A stretch of 64,000 bases of DNA from Amoebophrya sp. A120. Taxonomy: Eukaryota > Sar > Dinophyceae > Syndiniales > Amoebophryaceae. Location of the stretch: NCBI GenBank assembly GCA_905178155.1, contig CAJINV010000008.1, positions 744,001-808,000 of the forward strand. The letters run 5' to 3'. Under the pieces are notes generated by a model, which did not search any database, was not told where the DNA came from, and saw only the letters and a list, made by a program, of their open reading frames with translations. The first letter of the stretch is position 1. Every line of letters starts with the position of its first letter. The translations under genes were made by a program, and so were the position numbers. Of this stretch, positions 54,702 to 64,000 are shown in pieces.

Positions 54702-57700
54702 ATGTCTCAGTTTTCCCCGGAGTGTCGCGGGCGCGTGCGGAGGTTCGAAGTCCCGACATTTGCGTGGAAGCGAAAAACGAAGCCCCGGGTTGCTAGTCGG
54801 TCGGTGTCGCCGTCGAGCAGTCGGCGCGGTTTAGATCCTGCTTCCTCGTCGGTGCACAAACGGGACCCGCAGAGACTTCATGCGGGAGGACCGGTGCGGA
54901 GTGCCACAGCATCTTCGAGCAAGGACGTCCTCGAGCCGCATTCACTACACCGGCGAAGGAGCCGTCGCACGCTGATTGAAGATGTGGTATCTGCGTACGA
55001 AGAGGAGTCTCGGGCACCAGCAGCACAAATGAAGAGAAGCGCAAGCCGGGACAGCATGCGGGACCAGAGTGCAGTTCATACCCCACGTCGCGCTCATTTG
55101 TTTGAGGACTTGCATGAGGAGGCGATGCGCAAGAAGCACCGTCTTGCGCACGCACAGCAGCTTCGCTTGGAGCAGGAGCAGCGGGAGCTGCGGCTCGAGA
55201 AGGAGAAGCTGCGGAGTGGCAAAGTCGCGCCAGATCATCGCGACCTTGCCGGGGGAGCGAGAGGCGCGACCAAATTGCAGGCGGAGCAAGCGCGCGCCGC
55301 GTTTTTGGAGCGGGAGGCGAGTTTCGTGCGCGAGAAGCAGCTGTTGGTGCAACAGCGACTGCGCGAGAAGGAGCTGCTGGCGCGCGAGGAGTACGAAAGG
55401 CACTGCACGTTTCGCCCGAACCTGGAAAAGCCGCCCAAAAACAAGCCCTGGTCTTACTTGGAGCGGGAGCAGACAAGCAGCGTCGGGGACCACCAGGAGC
55501 AGCTTTCCGTGCGCAGTATGACGTCGAGCAGTGTGAAAACTGCCGCCGGTGGTCTTCCGCCGTTCGGGGCCTTTTCTGCCGCATCTTCCTCCACCTACTC
55601 ACACATCAAGCACCTCGGATCCCGCGCCCGGAGTCGAAGTTCGTCCACCCGGCGGACAAACAACTGCTTCCTCCAGGATTGGCAGCAAAGAAGCAGCGGG
55701 TCGTTCTCCACCACGGTTCCTTTCCGACGAGAGACGTCGCGGCAGCAGCTGTTGCCGTCCCGGGAAGCGCGCGCGCAGCAACAGCTCGAGAAGCTGGAGG
55801 GTGACTACAAGGACGCTAGTCGCCATCTTGACGGCGAGTTCGATCGGCTAAAGTCCAATATCGAAAAGGAGGAAACTGAGCGGGTGCTCAGTTTCCTCCA
55901 ATCCGAGGACGGCCACAGCTACTTGCGCGATAAAATTCAAAACGTGCTCCTCGGCCAGAACAGTCAATCTTCAGACTGCGAATCCACCACCACGGGGGGT
56001 CGGTCCGCGCAACTCGCCGGGAGTACGGCAGAGCAAATGCACGCACAGCAGGTATCAATCTGACTGCTACAGCAAGTGTGTGATTCGGGGGGAGATCTAT
56101 CATGAAGATTATCATGTACGGGTTGTACAAGGGAGGACAACGTACTACGTGTCACGCTCACGAGGTAGCCGGCGCACGCAAGCGAGCAAGTGTTGGCTAG
56201 TACACACAAAACACTCGGTGCATTGGCGATTGTGAACGATAGATACCAGTCTCCATCTAAAAATAAACTACAAGAGAACGAGAAAAGGTTTCTAGATAGA
56301 GTTGCAGGTCAAATCAAGGAGTTTCACAAAAATTATGTACGTACAGGTGATCGTAGCCGATTTGGTGCACAAGAGCACCAAGCGCGTTTGGGGGCGGGTG
56401 ACAGCCGAGATGCAGCAGAAGCGCGAGACGTTGGACGCGCAGTATGCGCAGCGCAAGGCCGAAATTGAAGAGGAACTTGCGGTCCTATCTCCCACATCCT
56501 CGGACGGCACGACGAACAGGGCGGCACGAGAATCACCCGGCGAACCCACGGCGCAAGTGGGCACGACTGCTAGACGACCACTCGGGGCCTCGCCCGCAGA
56601 CGACAAAATCACAGAAGGTGAACACCCGCCGGAAAGAATGCGGGCGTCGGAGCTTCCACAACACGACCTCAGTGGAGGTTTGGGCAATTCGCATTGTTGT
56701 AATTGTCATCTAGAGAAGTGAGCTTAAGTCTGAAACAAGTGGCCGAACTTTCTAAGATTCACTCCCTTTCTTCAAAGAAGTGTGCTTCACATGATTCAGA
56801 ATCTAGTGCCAACCTGAGTTGTTGGCGACTTCGACAAAAACGAAACCAGATCCACCGCCGTCGGTTTTGACGGAGGTTGCAGAACCTGTCCAAGATTTGC
56901 AGCCAGCGGCACCACTGAAATCAAGTCCTGTCGTTTATTACCGGGATCCGCAGGTGGACCACCTCCAACCGGAGACTTATTTCGCTTCGAGCGTTATCAA
57001 CTGTAAAAATGTCTGGGTCTGGAAGAATGCAAGATTTGTGATGCAGGTTTTCCATGACCCATGAGGTCTGGAATGCGAGACCCAGCATGACAGATTCTTT
57101 GAGGTCTCTATCATGCCTTTCCTGCATGAGAAACTCCCTCTCAACTTGGTCAAAAGCGGACAGCTTTTGGCACTCACGCAACACTGATTTTTGCATCATT
57201 TAGATTTAGCATGACAAGTTCTAATCTTCCAGACCCAGACATTTTTACATTTGATAAGCGTTCTTCTGGAAGATGGTGCGATGAGAAAATCGTCGCCGGT
57301 CTTTGGCGAGGATGCACATCCTATCAACTGTAAAAATGTCTGGGTCTGGAAGAATCCAACTTGTCATGCTGATTTTGGATTCTAAAAAAATCTGTATTGC
57401 ATGAGCAGCAAAGAGAGTCCAAGTGTTGCTACACGGAAAGAGCATTTGCCATGCGATGTAGGCATCAGGAAGCCCTCACAAAATCTGTGATGCTAGGGCA
57501 TGCATCACAGACATCAAGAGTCATGCAAAATGTGCATGACAAACCTGGCAATCTTCCAGACCCAGACATTTTTACATTTGATACATCCACCTCCGTTCGC
57601 GATGGAACAAAGGGATAAAGAATTGATCACTACCAGCCACGAGGGTCCACTTGTTCACGCAAATGTCAGTGTGCAAGAGGCGTTCCATGATCATGGCAGT

Positions 57701-58822
57701 GGTAATTCTGTCACACACGCTTGTTCCCCCGCGGCCCCCTCGCAGCTTTCGCGATTCACGCATGTGCAGCCGGCAGTGAGCTCACCTTTGAGCAGTGGCG
57801 TGGTCACAGCTTCTCCGGCCGCGGCGAAGACCGCGGATAGCATGAGCAGCCCCGCTGCAGAGGCAGCCAAAGCCGGGCCCGGCGTCTACTCTGGCGGCGT
57901 TCATAGTAATTTTCCACGCCAAGGCGGGGCGGTGGTTTATCAACCGCACGCACGAGCAGGAGGGCCTTCCGCTCCCGGCAGAGCACAACCGGTGGCACCC
58001 GATAGCAGTGCTAGCTACGCGTATTATTACGCGACCACCGCGACACCGTTTCCTTCCAGTCCGGGATTTTGTGCCATGTCTCCTTGGTCGCCGGCGCCAC
58101 TTGCGCCGCAAGCGAGGACTGTCTGGGCCAACGCACAGAGAACTGCCGTACTACCGGAAAACTCCAATGCATTTTTCGGGGGACGAGCAAATGTGAGTGG
58201 AGTGATGCGCCAGCAGCACGGCAGCAGTGTCGGAGACATAGCAGTATCATCCTCTGCACCCCCGAAAGAGGAGGAAGCGCATCCGCCTCCCGACCGCGCG
58301 AGAGTCGACAATCTTGTTCCACCCTCCGTGCGCGATCTTAAAGCCCCAGGGTCGTCCAAGTCGGCTGCATCGCCTCCAGAGCCACAAACGATACGCCCGG
58401 AAGACGAAGGCCTGCGCCTCACTGTCGCGTCTTCAGTGTCTTCTGTGGCACAGCAGCGCAGCCTGGCCGGGGCGCCAAAACTTGCCACCACGGCGCCCGC
58501 GGTACAGGTTTTCCGGACCCTGCCCCAGGGTGCCATTAACTCGACGCCGCTAATCGTCCCAAATGGGATAGCACCCGGACTCGGGAATTACATGCCTCGC
58601 GGTGTAGTTTCACTGGCTCCACCAGCGCCTAGTGCGGCTTGGAACGTAAAAGCTGCAGCAGTGCAGCCGAACAACAGAGTCGACGACTCACAGGTTCCAA
58701 AGCCGCCGGGATTCGTCACTGCAGAGTCATCGCAAAGATTCTCTTACAACCCCGTGCTGCCTGGCCTGCGCGCCGGGTCAGCGACACACAAGCTCCCTCC
58801 GAGTTATTTCCAGAAAACGTGA
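54702..58822 (+). CDS. Coiled-coil protein with CTFRPNL motif, split by two B introners
   Basis: Model: join(54702..56051, 56347..56677, 56850..56994, 57262..57321, 57589..58822), 1,039 aa. The first two introns are GT-AG (second one less sure), the last two are introners B4 and B5. Residues about 130-235 are a long charged helix (EEAMRKKHRLAHAQQLRLEQ onwards, EKQLLVQQRLREKELLAREE), ending in HCTFRPNLEKPPKNKP near residue 235; the CTFRPxL tag recurs in alveolate coiled-coil proteins. Helix character returns at about 355-400 and in exon 2 (VWGRVTAEMQQKRETLDAQY). The last exon is Pro/Ala/Ser-rich and looks disordered. Function unknown; a cytoskeletal role is plausible. Exon 4 is just 60 nt and sits between two elements of the same family. 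A perfect 14-bp hairpin lies in the coding sequence at 55868-55899. Confidence 0.7.
55868..55899. repeat. Perfect 14-bp inverted repeat with 4-nt loop in coding sequence
   Basis: Arms GGAGGAAACTGAGC (55868-55881) and GCTCAGTTTCCTCC (55886-55899) pair completely around GGGT. It lies inside the coiled-coil ORF, encoding part of EKEETERVLSFLQSED, with no interruption of the frame. Confidence 0.9.
56995..57255. mobile_element. Introner B4 (family B), in coiled-coil gene
   Basis: 261 bp. TIR TATCAACTGTAAAAATGTCT (56995-57014) with complement ending TTTGAT at 57255. Flanking repeat GAGCGT (56989-56994) and AAGCGT (57256-57261), one mismatch. Removal of 267 bp joins TCG AGC GT to T CTT CTG GAA in frame. 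The interior diverges from the other B copies, so orientation is unclear. Confidence 0.88.
57322..57582 (+). mobile_element. Introner B5 (family B), in coiled-coil gene
   Basis: 261 bp. TIR TATCAACTGTAAAAATGTCT (57322-57341) with complement ending TTTGAT at 57582. Exact 6-bp repeat ACATCC at 57316-57321 and 57583-57588. Removal joins GCA CAT CC to A CCT CCG in frame. 5' interior like B1, 3' interior like B3. Confidence 0.9.
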
Positions 58823-59905
58823 AGATGAATCGCAATGGCAACATCGCTTTACATATTTCTTGCAAAGGAGAGGTGACAACGCTGTAGTATTAATGAAAGA
58901 AACACACTGAAACTAGAACTAAATCCTTTTCATAAGAACTGCGCGTTCTTACTTTGTTTGTGGCGTTACCGAAAGTTGGCACCGTGTCTGCACGACGATG
59001 TCGAGTTGATCATGGCGTCGCCGTTTCTAGTGACGACTGATACAACTGCATGCCTTGCCTCTCTTGCTAGAAGTTGGCTAATGCAAAAGAAACTTGATTG
59101 ACAAGATCGAGCCTCTGTCTAAATCAGTACTTTCGGTCAGACGAAGCACGTTGAAATGACCGATTACAGATCCTTGTGAATCGGTCCATGCTAAAATTCC
59201 TCGGAAGAACTCATGCGATCTTCTGATTTTTTCGCCATGATGAATCGGTAGGCAGTAGTTTTCGCATTTAATAGAGCGCGGCTCTGGTCGGTACAGTGTT
59301 GTCGCGATTTGTCGGCTCCTTTATCTGTAAATGATCTTCTAAAGCTCTTCTTGCAATGGCATTGGCATGTTGAAAATTGCTGGATTTTTTTGCTTGTCAC
59401 GCCGGGAGAAAGTACAGCATCTAGTAACACTCAATCTTACGACAGCTTTAGCCGGTGCAAAAACAAATAGAATTGGCGGCATCTTTCAATAAAGCGCGTT
59501 TGAATTGTGCCCTCTACCTCTTCAAAAATACGCATAAAAAATAGTAGTACAACCTTTGTCGGCTCTATTTGTTTACCGCTTCGTCGAGTTTATCAATTAC
59601 TCCGGCAACAAAGTTAACTTTTACTCCGCTGTTCACAGCCATCTTCAAACTTGCCCTGATTTCATTCAAATTTGCGCTTTGCGTATACAACAAGTCATTC
59701 AAAAAAAAAATTGAAAAATACCTATCCCGTTAACCGGACGTGACACTTTTCGGACTTTCAACTCTCATACCTAAAAATCGGGCACCAGCCACTCCACCTC
59801 ACACCAACTCTCACTCTGCATCGCGGCGCGCCCTTGTGGCGCAACTGACAGGGTGGGAAAGGTGATCTTCGCGTCCCCCGTACACTTCTAATCAGGCTGC
59901 CCATC
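58823..59905. other. Intergenic, no gene seen
   Basis: AT-rich, with an A-run at about 59701-59710. No gene recognised. Confidence 0.5.
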
Positions 59906-62809
59906 ATGCCGGGAAAAATTTCGGTAAAGCAGGCGGTGTCGTCCGTCATCGCGAGTATGATTGGTGCGGGTATTTTTGCGCTGCCGCAGGGATTTGCAAA
60001 GTCCGGCCTGCTGGACGGGATATTGATCTCCATGGGGATGGGTTGGTTGCTTTTCACCCTTTCTGCCGTGGCCCTTGCCATGTGTTGCGATCTCTGCGAG
60101 GATATCGACGCCCTCCGCGCAGCGGGTTCGGCCCCATCATCCGCAGGAGACGGGGCAATTCCCTCCCTAAATTCTCGCGGCAGCGACTACAGCTCCCTGC
60201 GCAGCGGAGCTGCTACGCCCAAGCTCGGGGGGTCCCGGACAAGTCAGACGGGCGATCAAGAGCCAGAGGTGGAAGTTACTGAAGATGGCCGAACCTACCT
60301 CGCGTCCAAACCGATCGTGGATGCTCTTGTCATGCAGGGAACGGTTGTGGAGCAGCGCATTCACTTGCAGCGGGACGCAGAGACGGGAAGGCCTTCCATG
60401 GTCGTCGTGGAAGAGGGAAAGAAGTATAGCAATTTCTATTGATCGAGATCCGTGCAATGAATTAATTTCATGCATGGCCATTGATTCAGTTTTCGGCCTT
60501 TTGCTGTATTTAGAAGCTGTGCCGCGTTTCGAAAATATACTGGTGCAATAACGTTGTATGGTATCAAATCAAGTTCCACACTTCAAAAGAGTGTAATTTC
60601 CATTGAGCAGAAGCAGGGCAACATTCGTACCAGCAAACAAGAGTGCACCACTCAGCACCAGCGCCAGAAGTTTTTTCCGGAAAATGAAAAACAACAGGAT
60701 CTACCTGCTTGGAGATATCGGCGAGAAGGTGTTCGGAGAGGGAACAACGTGCGGGCGGTGCGCACGTAATACTTTGAACATTTTGGCGAGTCTGTACCTT
60801 CTGTTCGCATGCTCAATTTTCCTGCTGCTGATGGGTAATGCGGTGCAGGAAGTGTACATGTCTGGGCGGACGCTCGCGGGAGATACCGAGGCCTATTCCG
60901 AGCGCGTGAACAAGGCGGTCTGGGCCGAAGCGATTGTGTTCATGTGTTTCATGATGCTCCTCGTGCAGATCCCGGACGTCTCCGTCATCGCGCGCGTTAG
61001 TTTCATCGGCACCACTGCGGCGCTCCTGATCGCGTTGCTGTTCATCGTGTCGCCGATCCTACTGCACGTGGGCTCCGGCGACCACTCCTTACCAAAGCCC
61101 GTCGTAGCCTCGGTCTGGCCCCAGCAGGTGAACCCGGTAGAATTGGTAACCGCGGACGGTCTGGACGCCGACCAGGAAGGGACACACTTCCAGCTCTTCT
61201 ACATGTGGGACGGAACCACGGGGCCCAGCGTCTACCAGCTGTCAGGGTACCAGTCCGCGCTCGAAAATTTCTCGCGCGTGCTGGAATCGCTCGGGAGCGC
61301 CTCTTTCGGGTTTGCTTTCGCACTGCTCGTGCCGTATCTTCGGGTAAGAATTTCGGCAATCGTGTATTAGTTCTATGATCATGACGTCTTATTTATTACG
61401 CATGCTTTTTTGCTGTAGTACACACTGCTTCTATCTAGTAGTTCTAATCTGCGACGAGACAAAAAACCCTAAGCCATCAAGGGTTGGTGGTTTTTCGAGA
61501 GAAAATACAGGTCGTGTCTTGATGCGACAATTGGAAGTAGAAAAAAATTGTAAAGTGCAGTAAGGAGGAAAAATCAACGAAACAGGCGGACATGGAGGAG
61601 CCACGGAAGATGGTACGTGTGGTGTGGATCAGCACGACGGTGTATCACATTGAAAACAGTCCCCGCAAGGAGCGCAACAGGAAAAATCAATGCATTTGTT
61701 TATTGAGTTTGGAACTCTCCTGTTCCTGTTGTAGTTGTAGCACCTTCAAAGAACAAAGAAAAGTGTAAACAGTAAGTGTAAGTTGGTGCTTCTGGGAAGA
61801 CCGAGGGGGGGTGTTTCAAGATGATACCGTCGTGGTGACAGTGTATGTCCTGGTGGTGATCTCGGGCCTCTTGGGTATTGGGCAGAAGTACCTCTTAGCG
61901 GGCGACAGCGTCATGGAGTCACTGCGAATGTGGGAGACGCGGGTGGAGTGGGTGAACGGCGTGACCCTCGGGCATGAGGTGTGGCCCCCGGTGGCTGACC
62001 CGGGTCTGCAGGACTTTGTGCTCGCGAAGAAGACGGTGACGGTGAACAACGAACCGGTGGACTTCTATTTGGTACGAAACCAGCCCTACTTCTTCGGCGG
62101 TGGGAGCGTCGGCAAGGCGTCGCTCTTGGCCTTTTTTATGTCGATCCTGCTCGGGATCAAGTTGATCATTTCGTACCCGCTCACTGTGTGGCCGGTGCTG
62201 CAGGACACGGAGAAGATGCTGCAGTCCTGTGCGTGCTGTCGGCGTCGTCGGAAATTCCAGGAGGACGAAGTGCAGCCGCTTCTTGTCGGAAGTGCCGTGA
62301 CTGCTGCTTCCGTGCCGTCGTCCTCGACCGTTCGCCAGCGCGGTAGTGCGGCGATGCGGGGAGGTGGCTCCGGAACTGTGCCCATGTCGGGTCAGTCCGT
62401 TCTTGTGCCGAGTGAGCGTATCTCCGTGCGGCGACTGGAACTGGACGCGGACAACGTCAACGACCACACCTACGAGCCGCTCAACTGCGTACAGCGGTGT
62501 TTTGCGCGCATCGCCGTTGTCACTCTCACGTTCCTCCTCGCCGCCGTCTTTGGGGCGCAGCCGGGAAAGCTCGGCGCGGTGATGGGGCTCACGGCTAACG
62601 TGCCCGGGATGCTGGCGATGGTGATGTTCCCGTTCTTGGGGGTGGCTATGCTGCAGGGGCAAATGCGCCGCCTCACCGGCGCAAAAGTTGCATGCCGCGA
62701 CATCGCCCTCTATGTCCTCTATGCGGTGTTGAGCGGAGTTGCTCTCATCCTGCTGGTATACCAGGTCGTCGTCACTCCGGGACAAATCGCAGACGCCTAC
62801 AAGGACTGA
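59906..62809 (+). CDS. AAAP-family amino-acid transporter
   Basis: Model: join(59906..60423, 60698..61343, 61586..61616, 61806..62809), 732 aa, all GT-AG. AAAP (Aa_trans) carriers move amino acids with H+ or Na+. The N-terminus SSVIASMIGAGIFALPQGFA is the classic first helix. Exon 2 supplies four to five helices (NILASLYLLFACSIFLLLMG, AIVFMCFMMLLVQIPDVSVI, FIGTTAALLIALLFIVSPIL) and ends FAFALLVPYLR. A 31-nt microexon then gives ADMEEPRKMV, corresponding to the family's EMxxPxxF loop, and exon 4 resumes with RGVFQDDTVVVTVYVLVVIS. The last third holds further helices, including VVTLTFLLAAVFGAQPGKLG and a final YVLYAVLSGVALILLVYQVV. Hydrophilic inserts occur after helix 2 (residues about 70-170) and in exon 4. 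Substrate cannot be told from sequence. Confidence 0.88.
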
Positions 62810-64000
62810 CGAATGAGCGGAATTCTTCGCGGAACCTACTCGAGAACACATATGAAACACTGCACTTAGAAGTAGTCCAGAACACATACTGAGTTTTACT
62901 CACACGAGGTGCTTCTACCGCTGTATGTTTTACTGCAATCTGCTTTGATGATCTTCAGGATTGAACTTGAAGTCGATGCGGTTTGTCCTGCAGTCTTAGA
63001 GACTCCTAGACAATCCCTCTGCCGTCTCTTATCTGGAGGATTCTCTTGCGCTCCTGCAATTTCTAAGATGTGCGTAGAAATTCTTTTTTCATCTCCCGCG
63101 ACCTTCAAACTTCATTCCCTTTTTGAAGCGCAAAAGCAGCTTCTGCGAGAAGTATGACGCGGTCAGGCTGCAGGGCCTGACAGGACCCGTCGGGACCATG
63201 AAAGTAGGAACAGCACATACGAAATTTTGACCAGACGAGCAACAGAAGACAGATGGATTCTTGGCGCGCTTTACGTCCCAGAGTCATAGATGCGCATACA
63301 TTTTGTGAAGTTCCAGTCCTGTTCAACTTCACAGAAGCCGGCTTTGCGTTGCGACGTGTCTTTTCTTTTCGTCGCTCGTGGGCTTGAGTTGAAAATGAAG
63401 ATCAAGGCCGCATTCTGTTGCCATTCCTGCAAAAGTAAATGCATGGTTTTTATTGCCGGCGACAAACAAAGTTCCATTTCGTAGCTGTGGTGACCAATAC
63501 AAAATGTTGAAAAGATGAAGATCTGCTGCTACCTTTTGGTTCTGTGGAATGGTATGAACACTGAAGGTTCAGGCGAATCTGGATCGTTCGCAACAAGTTC
63601 AGCTCATATGTAAGTACCTGCTAGCAGGATCCATTTCTTACTATCGAACTAGAAGTGACCACGGTTAAGGATCGAAATTTTCTGAAAAGAATGTGGTTGA
63701 ATGATCGAAATGAAAATCAAAATCATGCACGTGATCTGCATTGTCACACTTAGAAGAAGAAAAGCCAGAAGATCGAGGAAGTCGTCTGCTCCAGAAGGTC
63801 ATGATCAAAACGGCCTCGTTGCCGAGATCCATCATGCCAGTGATTTTTTTTGGACCGCAAACGCAATTCATTGAAAATCCATCGAACTTGAATAAATGCA
63901 GGGACTCTCGCGACCGCTTGAACATAGGACTCTTTTTCTTTGATAGCGCCGCGCGCGCTGTTGCATTTTCATAATTCATTTAGATATGCGACCCTGAAAA
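62810..64000. other. 3' flank and intergenic, no gene seen
   Basis: About 1.2 kb with only short frames on both strands. Confidence 0.5.

Noticed and set aside
1-64000. Spliced-leader gene, tRNA, rRNA, transposase or reverse transcriptase
   Set aside because: None recognised by eye on either strand; the introners here carry no protein-coding capacity, so any transposase must act from elsewhere.

Overview
The window is nuclear DNA from a protist of the alveolate/dinoflagellate lineage. The best guess is a parasitic syndinian of the Amoebophrya type. Genes are split by spliceosomal introns, proteins are long with low-complexity inserts, and the families are eukaryotic: RPB5, VAC14, RNF32, METTL16, GT15, a P5 ATPase and an AAAP transporter. 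One gene (9551-14239) carries a bipartite C-terminal domain I know from dinoflagellate proteins. All sixteen genes I can support lie on the + strand, a one-way layout typical of dinoflagellate chromosomes. No tRNA, rRNA, CRISPR array or bacterial operon was seen.

Layout: Alba-domain protein (1126-2070); GST-like protein (3437-5119); coiled-coil protein (5871-7568); dinoflagellate-type conserved protein (9551-14239); large GT15 mannosyltransferase-like protein (16307-21719); RNA polymerase subunit RPB5 (22826-23888); VAC14 (24618-29124); ankyrin protein (29708-30676); giant P5-type ATPase (31866-39372); RNF32-like RING-IQ-RING protein (40409-43475); METTL16/RlmF-type RNA m6A methyltransferase (44299-46334); PARP-like protein (47012-50950); mu-like GST (51283-52090); single-pass membrane protein (52768-53838); coiled-coil protein (54702-58822); AAAP amino-acid transporter (59906-62809). 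These are unrelated housekeeping and signalling genes rather than a pathway cluster. The gaps between them (about 0.3-2 kb) hold no recognisable genes.

The most striking content is a set of ten introner-like mobile introns in five genes. They fall into four terminal-inverted-repeat (TIR) families: A x3, B x5, C x1, D x1. Each is flanked by a 5-6 bp direct repeat, and nearly all follow the scheme repeat-TAT...AT-repeat. In nine copies, removing the element plus one repeat copy restores the exact reading frame; for six or more of these the joined protein also reads as one continuous conserved domain. The tenth copy sits directly behind a stop codon. Boundaries are mostly not GT-AG. Families A and B occur in both orientations, and A copies of both orientations are removed in frame, so excision probably depends on the long inverted repeats rather than on ordinary directional splice signals. 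All four families share internal words (TTGTCATGC and GCATCACA-type) although their TIRs differ. Ordinary GT-AG introns coexist in the same genes.

Exon boundaries were chosen by eye from reading frame, splice dinucleotides and protein-family continuity. Every spliced model given sums to a whole number of codons, but none has been checked against RNA.
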